In this document: piece after piece, positions 23,973 through 33,170 of the stretch
Layout of the letters: every line of letters starts with the position of its first letter
How positions within the stretch are numbered: the stretch's first letter is position 1
From: Liolophura sinensis
Taxonomy: Eukaryota > Mollusca > Polyplacophora > Chitonida > Chitonidae
Length of the DNA stretch: 64,000 nucleotides
Direction of reading: 5' to 3'
Assembly: GCF_032854445.1 (NCBI RefSeq)
Contig: NC_088307.1
Coordinates: forward strand, 14,766,017-14,830,016
Translations under genes and position numbers: made by a program
The notes under the pieces: model-generated
Database searches by the model: none
The model's input: only the letters and a program-made list of their open reading frames with translations
Told to the model about the DNA's origin: nothing

Positions 23973-25361
23973 CACTCACTGGCCATAAGTATTGCAACAT
24001 ACAGAAAATTGAGAAAGCAATTCATTTTCATATGATATTTTATTAATTGATGGCAGGCTCCTAAATCATTTAGTTGCATCGTAGGACAGATAAGTTTGTT
24101 TGATAATAACCGTAACTACTATATTTCACTGATTTTTGCCTGTTTCAATATTTTGTTGGGTACCCTCGAGCTCGTATGATGGCATTCATTCTTCTTGGCA
24201 TTGTGTCATAAAGCTATCTTACTCTTTCTGGACTGATATTAGCCCAAGCCATGAAAATGGAGCGGATCAAGTCATTCCTGGTGGTGGGCCTGTCCTTCAT
24301 AACTGTTCGGCCAATGTCATCCCAGAGGTTTTCAATCGGATTGGCATCCGGTGATTGGGCAGGCCAGTTGATATGGTTGATTCTTCGTTCATGGTACCAT
24401 TCCTGCATCGCAGCAGCCCTGTGGGGAGGGGCATTATCATCCTGAAATACGAATGGGTGATCTTGGTCGCCAAAGATGTTCCTAATAGATGGCACCAAAT
24501 TCTCCTCCAAAATCCTTCGGCAATAGACGTGGTTTATATTTCCGTCTATGAGTACGAGTTCACCGACACCATGTATCCCGATGCATCCCCATACCATTAT
24601 GGAAACTGCATTATGGTGCGCGAAGGTCAGGTTTTCGGGATTATGGGAAGTTCTGATCCCGTGCCACACTCGAATTCTCCCATCATCGAAAGACAAGCAA
24701 AATTTAGATTCGTCGGAAAACACAATATGGCGCCAGTTGTCATCCACTGTCCAGTTTCTTACCCTGGTTGCCCATCTCACTCTCGCCCGTCTGTTGACCG
24801 GAGAGATAAGCGGTTTTCTTCTGGAAAGACGGCTAAACATATTGCACTGATGAAGCCGCCGACGGGTTGAGTCTTGGTTGAAATTCTCTGACCAATAGCA
24901 TTGCTCCACCTTTCAGTCAAAAATTTTGCAGGACTGAAACGAGCCAACCCCGTAATACGCAAAAGGCGTCTATCGTCTCTCGCTGTGGTTTTCCTTTTCC
25001 GTCCACTTCTGGGTAATTTGTTACAATTGCCACTTTCGTTATATCGCCTGCAAACCCTGTAAACAGTTTGACGACAAACACGAAACCGTCTGGTAATTCT
25101 CTCAACCGGAATACCCTCAGCTCTCAATACAACAATCTGTTGTCGTTCAACATCTGTCAACTCCCGTGTCTTCGGCATAACTGAACCATGTGAAATGCTC
25201 TTGAGCTTGCAGCAGCGAAGAACACTTCAACTTGTTATATAAGGAAGTGCATTCTTTATTGCGTAATATACACGGCTCCTTAGGGTATTTATATGTTAAT
25301 AGCACGAGGCCGTGGTTGTTCTCAGTTTTCTGTATGTTGCAATACTTATGGCCAGTGAGTG
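23973..25361 (-). mobile_element. Tc1-like transposon with intact ends, dead transposase, Tc1-c
   Basis: Element of about 1.39 kb. Its 43-bp terminal inverted repeats start CACTCACTGGCCATAAGTAT, differ at one position, and are flanked by TA on both sides (23971-23972, 25362-25363). The coding strand is minus. The transposase frame is broken (see the gene entry). It could therefore move only if a related transposase acted on it. It sits about 150 bp beyond the end of array A and 42 bp before the LTR element. Confidence 0.93.
24145..25178 (-). pseudogene. Tc1-like (DD34E) transposase, frameshifted
   Basis: Reading the minus strand from the ATG at 25178, about 100 residues carry the paired-like DNA-binding domain (HTH around ERQQIVVLRAEGIPVERI, and an RSGRKRK basic linker). 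Near 24865-24875 the frame shifts by one and continues in another frame as RRRLHQ to 24214. That part holds the catalytic residues in FSDES, FQDDNAPPH and PDANPIENLWD, with 34 residues between the second Asp and the Glu. A TAG at 24214-24216 then truncates it about 23 codons before the natural stop at 24145-24147. The usual C-terminal IIRARGY block can be read past that stop. At least two disabling lesions are present. The sequence is clearly a different lineage from Tc1-a. Confidence 0.93.
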
Positions 25362-25403
25362 TATATAGCGCAATCTGATAAATCTGAGTAAATGTATACA
25401 TAG

Positions 25404-25479
25404 TATTATGTGAACAACTGCCGTTAGCTTCTAAATTTAGCTTGCCACTGTTTACATATGCTGAGTTCAGGGCCTGCTG
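25404..25479 (+). repeat. LTR 5'-end fragment, 76 bp
   Basis: This matches the first 76 bp of the two full LTRs (ATGTGAACAACTGCCGTTAG and onward to GGGCCTGCTG). The terminal TG has become TA. It is plus-oriented and forms an inverted repeat with 27749-27824. Confidence 0.9.
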
Positions 25480-25483
25480 ATAG

Positions 25484-26943
25484 AATGTTGGTGTCTTTAA
25501 TGTGAGACTTTACCGTCACAAATAAATGGCTCAAAAACCTTCATGACATTATCCTGTGAATTCTGTGTACAATCTACTGGTGGAGTCTTAACATAATCAA
25601 ATGCATTAACATTGTTCACTATGTCAGACTTTTTAGCAGTAACACACAAACCAGTAGGCTTGGAGCCACCCTCGTGTTCTTGCCTTCTCTTTAAAGCATA
25701 ACAATTTCACATGACATGGCCTGACTCCCTATAATAATTACATGTAACCTCTGCTAAACTGTCTATCAGTAAATGTATGGTCAGACCTACGTTGAGTAGT
25801 GTTCGAATAAACAGGTCTTCTTTGCTCACCTGATGTGTCAAAATTTTGAGTCTGTTTCGGTGGGCCTGAATTTGAGTTAAATGAACTGCTGGAAAAGGGT
25901 TGAGGCTTTCTAAATGTAGCCGGCTTTTTCTGAAATGAGACCTTATGTGTAACCGTGTAAGTATCGGCCATAGTGGCTGCTGCTGCTAATGTATCAGCCT
26001 CTTTGTCCTCAATAAAAGTTCTGACATCATCATTAATACACCATTTAAAGTCTTCAATCAGAATGATCTGTTTCAACTTTTCATAATCTTTACCTACACT
26101 TTTAGCAGAACACCATCGCTCAAACAATTGTTCCTTTTGCCTAGCAAATTCAATGTAAGTCTGATCTCTTTTCTCAAAATTTCTACATTTCTGCCGATAG
26201 GCCTCTGGCACAAGCTCATATCTTTTTAAGATAGCATCTTTCACAAAATCATAATCTGCAGCCTGTTCTGTTGATAACTCTGTGTATATATCCATAGATT
26301 TGCCAGTTAAAACACTCTTTAAAAGGGTAGTCCAAAACTTTTGAGGCCACTCTAAATTTTGAGCAATCTTTTTTGAAAATCTTCTCAAACTGTAGAAAAT
26401 ATTTATCTACATCAGTCTCACGAAATTGAGGCACCAATCTTATGTTTCTGGCGACGTCAAATTTTGGAGGCATATCAGAAAAACTTAAGCCAGACCTATC
26501 TCCTAGTTTCCTTGCTTCGATTTCGCTCTGAAGTCTCAATTTCTCCAATTCGAACACTCTTTCATTTTCTTTTTCTCTAAACAACCTTTCATTTTCATTT
26601 TCTTTTTCTTTAAACAATCTTTCATCTTCCTTTTCTTTAAACAATCTTTCATCTTCCTTTTCTTCAAACAATCTTTCATTTTCCTTTTCCTTCAGTTCTA
26701 ACTCCTTCAGTCTTATTACAGTGGAATCATCGCCCTCAGGCCTGTACACATCTAATGCACTTTCATCAAACTCCTGTAATTCTACCTTTTAGCAATACTA
26801 AACTGCATATCTTTCTTGCGTAAGGATCTTTTGATATTAAGATTCAGGTATTTGCTTAAAGCATACAAATCATTCTTATTTAACACATCAAAAATGTCCT
26901 GATCTGGCGCTGCCATAAACTCGTCGGGCTTAAAATCCGACAT
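25484..26943 (-). pseudogene. gag of the Ty3/gypsy element, inverted and frameshifted
   Basis: Encodes the structural protein that would package element RNA into particles. On the minus strand it starts at the ATG at 26943 (MSDFKPDEF). It shifts frame near 26785, then carries a highly charged heptad-like segment in which (K/E)EKE(N/D)ERLF recurs four to five times (~26560-26700), a predicted coiled coil. A second frameshift lies near 26390-26400. The following 216-residue frame (26388-25738) is the typical gag capsid-like region and a Q/S/N-rich tail. Beyond its stop, in a shifted frame near 25735-25690, a zinc knuckle of the CX2CX4HX4C type can be made out. Its second Cys has become Tyr and an in-frame TGA lies inside it. 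Reading runs on to about 25484, where it meets the LTR fragment. Confidence 0.85.
26560..26700 (-). repeat. In-frame ~30-36-bp repeats in gag
   Basis: The plus strand shows repeated TTTAAACAATCTTTCATC-like blocks separated by TTCCTTTTCT. They encode the repeated acidic-basic coiled-coil motif of gag. Copy number could vary between elements. Confidence 0.8.
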
Positions 26944-27040
26944 TATGAATAAAATCAGCTGGCAAAATTTACTACAAAGTCAAAGACTAGAAAAATGACA
27001 CAACTTACACAAAATCCTTTCAATTCCAATTCAAATTCAC

Positions 27041-27058
27041 TTCCCGGACAAACCCCCA
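27041..27058 (-). other. Primer binding site, tRNA-Pro-like
   Basis: The minus strand reads TGGGGGTTTGTCCGGGAA, three bases inside the end of the inverted LTR. It matches the tRNA-Pro primer site used by many retroelements (TGGGGGCTCGTCCGGGAT) at 15 of 18 positions. It would prime minus-strand DNA synthesis. Confidence 0.75.
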
Positions 27059-27061
27059 ATT

Positions 27062-27824
27062 TGTTACGACCCAAAATGTCAGCATTATAAAGACATGGCT
27101 TGTTCGTGATACACGACAGTTTAGCCGCACAAAAAAGGAACCAAAAACCAGCAGATTTTATTTTTCAACAATTCATTAGGTTTAACAAGAACAGATAACA
27201 AGATTTTTACAAATACTAAAGTACTTGAGTTTAACAAGAAAGGACAGCAGTATCTATTCAAATACTAAAGTATTTACATGTACAACGGTGTCAAGTCCAA
27301 ACGGACGCATATACTCCACAATGCTTAAAATGCACAGAGGCAATATTCACAAGAGGGAAAATCCACAGAATAACTGCGTGTATGACGAAATATACACAAA
27401 ATTCCGCAGAAAGAGTCCGTGTACTAATAAGTACTGTGTACACAAGAGCACAAATTAAATATACAAGTTCAGACTGAACAAGTGCTCGGTGGAGATATGA
27501 TATAACAAAGCCAGAGTCTATAGAGACACCAAAATTCAGCACAAAAGGCCTAATAAAGTAACACACAGCGAACGCATCCAAAACTCTCAATAATTCTCCT
27601 TTCTTTCTTTTCCCCCCTTTTGACCTGCTTTCATAGGTCTTATATAGACTGGTGGAATTTTCTAGAATAAGAAAATCCCTGAACACTTGTTGTAAGGAAA
27701 CAGGCCCCAAACTGAGCGTATTCTGGTACATTCTAAGGCAGAGGCAGACAGCAGGCCCTGAACTCAGCATATGTAAACAGTGGCAAGCTAAATTTAGAAG
27801 CTGACGGCAGTTGTGCACATAACA
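27062..27824 (-). repeat. Full LTR, inverted copy (763 bp)
   Basis: On the minus strand it begins TGTTATGTGCACAACTGCC at 27824 and ends GGGTCGTAACA at 27062, so the ends are TG...CA. It is nearly identical by eye to 30765-31518 apart from substitutions and a 9-bp length difference in a GA-rich tract. Its 5' terminus abuts the protease coding sequence directly at 27825. Its 3' end abuts a normal PBS. Confidence 0.93.
27639..27646 (-). promoter_or_regulatory. TATA box of inverted LTR
   Basis: TATATAAG on the minus strand, in the same place as in the right-hand LTR. Reverse AATAAA signals (27157-27162) lie about 480 bp downstream, giving the usual U3-R-U5 layout. Confidence 0.7.
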
Positions 27825-28138
27825 AGAGATACTGGAGCTTCTCAATCTTTATTGTTGCAAGATGTTTTGCCATTTTCTGATGAGTCATATTCTGGATCAA
27901 ATGTATTAATTAGAGGTGTTAGCTCTGCTGAATTTAAATATGTGCCTCTTCACAAAGCTTACTTGTCATCAGATATTATTTCGGGTCCTGTTACTGTCGG
28001 CATTACTTTGCCTTTTACATGAATTCATCTACTACTTGGTAATGATCTTGCTGGTGACAAAGTAATGGTTAATCCTATTGTGACTGATAAAGCTTGTTTA
28101 AATCAAACTGTTGATCCTGTTGAGAAGGAATTCCAGAT
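27825..28138 (+). pseudogene. Retrotransposon aspartic protease
   Basis: Would cleave the Gag-Pol polyprotein. Reading starts directly at the junction with the inverted LTR, with the active-site motif RDTGASQSLL (Asp-Thr-Gly), followed by a hydrophobic stretch and LLLGNDLAG, the second conserved protease segment. An in-frame TGA at 28020-28022 separates the two parts, and a one-base frameshift near 28131 ends the frame. The normal gag-protease connection lies upstream but is broken because gag is inverted. The methionine at 27813 is encoded by the LTR and is not a real start. Confidence 0.85.
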
Positions 28139-29110
28139 TTGTATCCCTCTTGTGCTGTAACGAGGTCTATTTCAAACAAACTTTCTGATGACGGCAAAAA
28201 CACAGTAACGGACTTACAAGATACATTTTTTACACAAATGTTTACTCAAGACGACTGCATTGATAATGATGAATCAGACCATTGTACAGCTAGTGACATA
28301 TCACATGTTTCTAAACACCACCTTGTAACTGAACAGCATAAAGACCCAGAAATTTCATGTTTGTTTGACAGAGTTCTCGATGATTGTGTTATTTCATCTG
28401 AATCTGTGTGTTATTAACTCTGATATACTTATGCGTAAAATGGAGACCACCTGATGTATCTGTTGATGATTATTGTACCTGAAAATTTTACGTATGGCAC
28501 ATTACTCTGTTTGGTTTACCCAAATCCATACAGTCTGATCAAGGTTCAAACTTTATGTCTGGTACTTTTCCGGAAGTTATTTACCAGTTAGGCATTAAAC
28601 AATACAAGTCTTCTGCCTACCACCCAGAAAGTCAAGGTGCAATTGAAAGATTTCACCAAACATTAAAGAACATGATTAAGACTTATTGTTATGATACAGA
28701 GAAAGACTGGGATGAAGGTATTCCATTTCGTATGTTTGCTGTTCGAGAGTCAGTACAAGAGTCATTGGGTTTCAGTCCATTTGGACATACTGTTAGAGGA
28801 CCATTATTAATTTACAAGGAACAGTTTCTCAATAATGATACAAGTAATGTAAATCTTTTGGATTATGTATCTGATGTTGGTGCTAAGCTTGTCAGGGCAT
28901 GTGAATTCTCTAAAGCCAATATGAAAACGTAGGTATGATGAGAAATCTGTTGTTCGGTCATTTCAACCAGGTCAGAAAGTTTTAGTATTGTTACCTGTAC
29001 CTGGTAAATGCTTTGATGTCAGATCTTAAGCTGAGTGAGCTTAACTATGTTGTTGAAACACCTGATCGCAAATCAAGTCAGTTATGTCACATTAACATGT
29101 TGAAACTCTA
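28139..29110 (+). pseudogene. Retrotransposon integrase, internally deleted
   Basis: Would insert element cDNA. The first part (28139-28417) is the linker normally found upstream of integrase. A frameshift follows. Near 28480-28500 the sequence jumps straight to LFGLPKSIQSDQGSNF, so the HHCC zinc finger and the first catalytic Asp are missing. The second Asp (SDQGSNF) and the Glu (HPESQGAIERFHQTLK) remain, with 35 residues between them. After another frameshift near 28930 come QKVLVLLPVPGKCF and, in the next frame, LSELNYVVETPDRKSSQL. This is the C-terminal GPY/F-type module, with its middle deleted. Its position before reverse transcriptase defines the Gmr1-like order. Confidence 0.88.
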
Positions 29111-30398
29111 TGTAAACAGAGATGACACTGACAACACTGCTGTACGCTGTGTTAATGTTGTTTCTGCTGACATTGACCAGAGTTGCTGTAATACAGATGA
29201 TATTGGCGAACAGTTGGTTGACTCTAAGCTCTATTCTTTAAAGCTTCAGAATTCAGATGTCTTAAAACAACTTGATTCTAAACTGCAACATCTGGAACCC
29301 ATTCAGCAAGAGCAACTGTCTGAACTTGTTTATGAGTTTTCACATTTGTTTCCGGATGTACCATCAAGAAGTGATGTCATTTTTTACAATGTTGATGTTG
29401 GTGATGCCTCACCTATTAAACAGCACCCTTAGAGGTTAAACCCAGTGAAGGCTAAGTACCTCCCTAATGAGATTAAGTACCTGTTAGACAATGATTTTAT
29501 CGAGCCTAGTCACAGTAACTGGAGTTCACCTTGTACTTTGGTACTCAAGCCTGATGGTACAAATAGAATGTGTACGGATTACAGGAAAGTCAACGCTGTC
29601 ACTAAATCAGACAATTATCCAATGCCTTGCATTGATGACTGTATTGAAGCTGTTGGTCAGCCGAAACATGTATCAAAGTTTGATCTGTTAAACGGGTTTT
29701 GGCAGGTTCCTCTTACTCCTAGGGCTCGTGAAGTGTCAGCCTTTGCTATGCCCGATGGACTCTTTCCATACAAGGTAATGCTATTTGGAATGATGAATAG
29801 CCCAGCTACGTATCAACGCCTAATGAATGAGGTCATTTCCGGTTTGGACGGGTGTTGTTCCTACATAGACGACGTCATTATCTTCGCCGACACTTGGGAA
29901 CAGCACATTTCTAGAATTCGCCAGTTGTTTGAGAGACTTAGTCAGGCTAAACTTACCCTCAATCTTGTAAAAAGTGAATTTTGTTGTGCCACTTTCACAT
30001 ATTTGGGTCATTTTGTCGACCAAGGTCAAGTTAAGCCTATTGACTTTAAAGTCAGTGCTATTTCCACACTTCCTGTACCCTGTTACAAGAGGCAGCTTAA
30101 ACGCTTTTTGGGTATGGCTGGATATTACAGGAAATTCTGTCCAAATGTTTCCACTATTAGTGACCCATTGACTCATCTGTTGAAAAAGTTTGTTTGGTCA
30201 GATGAGTGCCAGACTGTTTTTGATGAGATAAAAGCCATATTTAAAAGTTCGCCTGTGTTGTCAGCACCTAATTTTGAGAAAACTTTTAAGTTAGCAGTTG
30301 ATGCAAGTGATGTTGCTGTAGGTGTTGTTTTGCTTCAGGAAGACAATCTTGGTGTTGCTCATCCAGTTTGTTTCTTTTCCCGTAAAGTTTCAGATTAG
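29111..30398 (+). pseudogene. Ty3/gypsy reverse transcriptase, one stop
   Basis: Would copy element RNA to DNA. One frame covers a linker ending LFPDVPSRSDV and the enzyme. A TAG at 29430-29432, where a Tyr codon is expected in QHPxRLNP, splits it. From 29445, 317 residues are uninterrupted. The fingers carry the TLVLKPDGTNRMCTDYRK motif. Motif A is KFDLLNGFWQ with the catalytic Asp at residue 80, and motif C is YIDD at 140-143. YLGHFV and FLGMAGYYRKF thumb motifs follow. The N-terminus of RNase H starts at FKLAVDASD. It is the best-preserved part of the element. Confidence 0.92.
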
Positions 30399-30648
30399 TT
30401 ATTTAACTGTTGAAGAAGAATGTTTGTCTGTTATTTTAGCTCTGCAAGACTTTGAAGTTTATATAACAGCTTCGAGACCACCTGTGATTGTAAATACTGA
30501 TCACAATCCACTTGTGTTTCTGCAGAAAGTTAAGGGAAAGAATCAGAGATTGTTACGGTGGAGTTTATTGATGCAAGAATACAATCTTGAAATCAAACAT
30601 GTTAAGGGAAAAGATAATGCTATTGCAGATTGCTTGTCTCGTGTATAA
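30399..30648 (+). pseudogene. RNase H domain, frameshifted from RT
   Basis: Degrades the RNA strand of the hybrid. The first catalytic Asp (VDASD) is still in the RT frame. A frameshift at about 30392-30400 moves the rest to another frame (open 30322-30648), with YLTVEEECL (Glu), VNTDHNPLVFL (Asp), LLRWSLLMQEY and the terminal KGKDNAIADCLSR, then TAA at 30646-30648. This is the end of pol: no integrase follows, confirming the unusual order. Confidence 0.9.
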
Positions 30649-30752
30649 GTTGTGTATAAAATATTTAATTACATGTGGTTTTACAATGTTGTATATATTA
30701 TTGTTTAACATATATTGTAAGTAGAAAAAAAGTTGGGAAAACTTTTTTTCTT

Positions 30753-30764
30753 GAAGGGTGGGTG
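30753..30764 (+). other. Polypurine tract
   Basis: GAAGGGTGGGTG immediately precedes the TG of the right LTR. A purine tract here primes plus-strand synthesis in LTR elements. Confidence 0.6.
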
Positions 30765-31518
30765 TGTTATGTGAAAAACTGCCGTTAGCTTCTAAATTTA
30801 ACTTGCCACTGTTTACATATGCTGAGTTCAGGGCCTGCTGTCTGCCTCTGCCTTAGAATGTACCAGAATACGCTCAGTTCGGGGCCTGTTTCTTTACAAC
30901 AAGTGTTCAGGGATTTTCTTATTCTAGAAAATTCCACCAGTCTATATAAGACCTATGAAAGCAGGTCAAAGGAGAAGAAAGGAGAATTATTGAGAGTTTT
31001 GGATGCGTTCGCTGTGTGTTACTTTATTAGGCCTTTTGTGCTGAATTTTGATGTTTTTATAGACTCTGGCTTTGTTATATCATATCTCCACCGAGCACTT
31101 GTTCAGTCTGAACTTGTATATTTAATTTGTGCTCTTGTGTACACAGTACTTATTAGTACACGGACTCTTTCTGCGGAATTTTGTGTATATTTCGTCATAC
31201 ACGCAGTTATTCTGTGGATTTTCCCTCTTGTGAATATTGCCTCTGTGCATTTTTAAGCATTGTGGAGTATATGCGTCCGTTTGGACTTGACACCGTTGTA
31301 CATGTAAGTACTTTAGTATTTGTATACATAATGGTATCCTTTCTTGTTAAACTTAAGTACTTTAGTATTTGTATAAGCCTTGTTATCTGTTCTTGTTAAA
31401 CCTAATAAATTGTTGAAAAATAAAATCTGCTGGTTTTTGGTTCCTTTTTTGTGCGGCTAAACTGTCGTGTATCACGAACAAGCCATGTCTTTATAATACA
31501 GACAGTTTGGGTCGTAAC
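30765..31518 (+). repeat. Full LTR, right end
   Basis: Starts TGTTATGTGAAAAACTGCCG and ends GGGTCGTAAC, with the final A changed to G. TATATAAG lies at 30943-30950, and AATAAA occurs at 31404-31409 and 31419-31424. The close match to the inverted LTR suggests that the insertion is not ancient. A frame of 145 residues (30819-31256) lies inside it (see findings). Confidence 0.93.
30943..30950 (+). promoter_or_regulatory. TATA box of right LTR
   Basis: TATATAAG, matching the position in the inverted LTR. Transcription from this copy would run out into flanking DNA at 31.5 kb. Confidence 0.7.
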
Positions 31519-31523
31519 GGTAG

Positions 31524-31690
31524 GCGTATGTTTGGGGGTTTAACGTCGTACTTAACAATGTTGGCATATGACCACGAAGAGTCATTAGGTGTGTGTCTAT
31601 ATATTGTGTCTTCTTGTGGCAGGGCGAGTCCATGCCGCCAAAGCGCTGCCGCCACTGAAGCATTATGCCGAAGACACCAGACAGGGTGAT
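31524..31690 (-). mobile_element. SINE-2 fragment, 3' part
   Basis: The minus strand reads GCTTTGGCGGCATG, ACACACCTAATGACTC and TTAAGTACGACGTTAAACC, all in the order of the fuller copy at 19563. It begins within a few bases of the LTR end. The tRNA-like head is missing. Confidence 0.75.
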
Positions 31691-32429
31691 TGAATGAAGA
31701 TTATTTTGTGGGTTTTATGTAGATTGGGCTATATTTCCACATGCATAACTGAATGGATTGAAATGTGGGACAGTTTTTATTATGACTTTTTGATTGATTG
31801 ATTGATTGTAAGGATGATTCCAGTCATTCATTCCCTGTAATTCGTGGATCGGTACAGTTAATGGGTAACATATGTTTAGTGGGCCTCTATTGCCTGGGGG
31901 AAGATTTATACATTGAGTGTATCGTTATCACGGGAGATCGGAGTGACCTAGGGAGATGTATACCTACGGTCTGGTAAAGCTATTTGCCAGTCTTTGACAA
32001 CCCATGGCTTGTGTTCAGTTATAAACAACCTGACTGTGTCAAGTTAACGATCTATCCTCACAGAACAGACGGGCTAATGCTTTTGACCAGACAAGATTTG
32101 TCACAGACGTTCTATTGTATGTTCGGCTTCGATTTGTCTTCATTTCCTGTAGGGTAGTTCCAGCCATTGGGGCGTCTCCACACTTGAGTATGAATAAAAT
32201 GCGCATGAGTGTTACCTGCACGCAATTATGTCATGTATGCAATATACAGATTGGTCTGTAATCGAAGTTATGTAGTGATATGCAGCTGTCTTCTGAGAGT
32301 GTAGTGGTTTGTATAGTGATATGGTTTTAATTCTTTAGCGGTACTTGGCGAGCTACTTTTTCTAATTGGGCGGTGGTACATGTGTGTAACCGGCTACCTT
32401 ATACATTGCTATGTAAGCTTTTACGTTTT
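31691..32429. other. Intergenic, nothing recognised
   Basis: Apart from a short (TTGA)n run near 31790-31808, no gene or repeat recognised. Confidence 0.4.
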
Positions 32430-32576
32430 CCAGATTATTAGTGCTATGAAACATGCTGTGTTTTCCAAATCAGTTGTGCTACGTAGCATGCTGTATTTTC
32501 CAAATCAGTAGTGCTATGTAACATGCTGTATTTTCCAAATCAATAGTGCTATGTAACATGCTGTGTTTTCCAAATG
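32430..32576. repeat. 35-bp tandem repeat, four copies
   Basis: The unit GTGCTATGTAACATGCTGTA plus TTTTCCAAATCAGTA recurs at 32441, 32476, 32511 and 32546. Confidence 0.9.
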
Positions 32577-33072
32577 TGCAGCCACATGTAATTTGTCATA
32601 GGCTCTATTCATTCAGATAAAAAGTTTTGTGGTTTATCGAATGAAGGGACAATGAAATGGAGCAACAGGGCTAATTAGGTCAATATTACAGTACACCAGT
32701 CGGTCTATTGTTCTACATTTCCCAATTTGCACAGGTTCTCAATTTTCCATGTTCTTTCTATGTATTCTCTCAGCTGAACATTACAATCATGAGCATCAGC
32801 GAATTAACTAGATGCTACACGATCCAACCAGCAAAATCAAATGACCTTGACATAATTCAACTCTGGAAGTTTGCTTTTAAAATTGATGAAGTATCACCTC
32901 TGCGACTATTAGTGTTGTAAAGAGGGGAAGACATAATTACAATAATCATCTTGTTGTTTGCTCTAGGATTTATCATTTTGCAACTGCCTGTATTCTTTCT
33001 CAAAATACAAATAGCTGTAAATAGCCACGATTACACTAGCGTAGATGTTCTGAGTTTACACGTGACTTTAGG

Positions 33073-33073
<1 letters not shown>
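32577..33073. other. Intergenic, nothing recognised
   Basis: No gene or repeat recognised. Confidence 0.4.

Positions 33074-33167
<94 letters not shown>
33074..33167. repeat. (TA)n microsatellite
   Basis: About 47 uninterrupted TA dinucleotides. Confidence 0.98.

Positions 33168-33170
<3 letters not shown>

Larger units (their letters stand above)
25404..31518 (+). mobile_element. Ty3/gypsy LTR retrotransposon, Gmr1-like order, rearranged
   Basis: Composite ~6.1-kb element. In plus-strand order it reads: 76 bp of LTR 5' end (25404-25479); an inverted block holding the gag end to gag start, PBS and a full LTR (25480-27824); then plus-strand protease, integrase, reverse transcriptase and RNase H (27825-30648); a purine tract; and a full LTR (30765-31518). 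Integrase precedes reverse transcriptase, which is the hallmark of Gmr1-like Ty3/gypsy elements. Every coding domain has frameshifts or stops, so this copy is defective. No clear target-site duplication was found at the outer ends. Confidence 0.9.

Noticed and set aside
27813-28022. A protein start at 27813 for the protease
   Set aside because: The first residues are encoded by the inverted LTR end. The protease proper begins at the junction and would normally be fused to gag.
25404-31518. A target-site duplication of the LTR element
   Set aside because: Left (ATAG/CATAG) and right (GTAG/GTAGG) flanks agree at too few bases to claim one.
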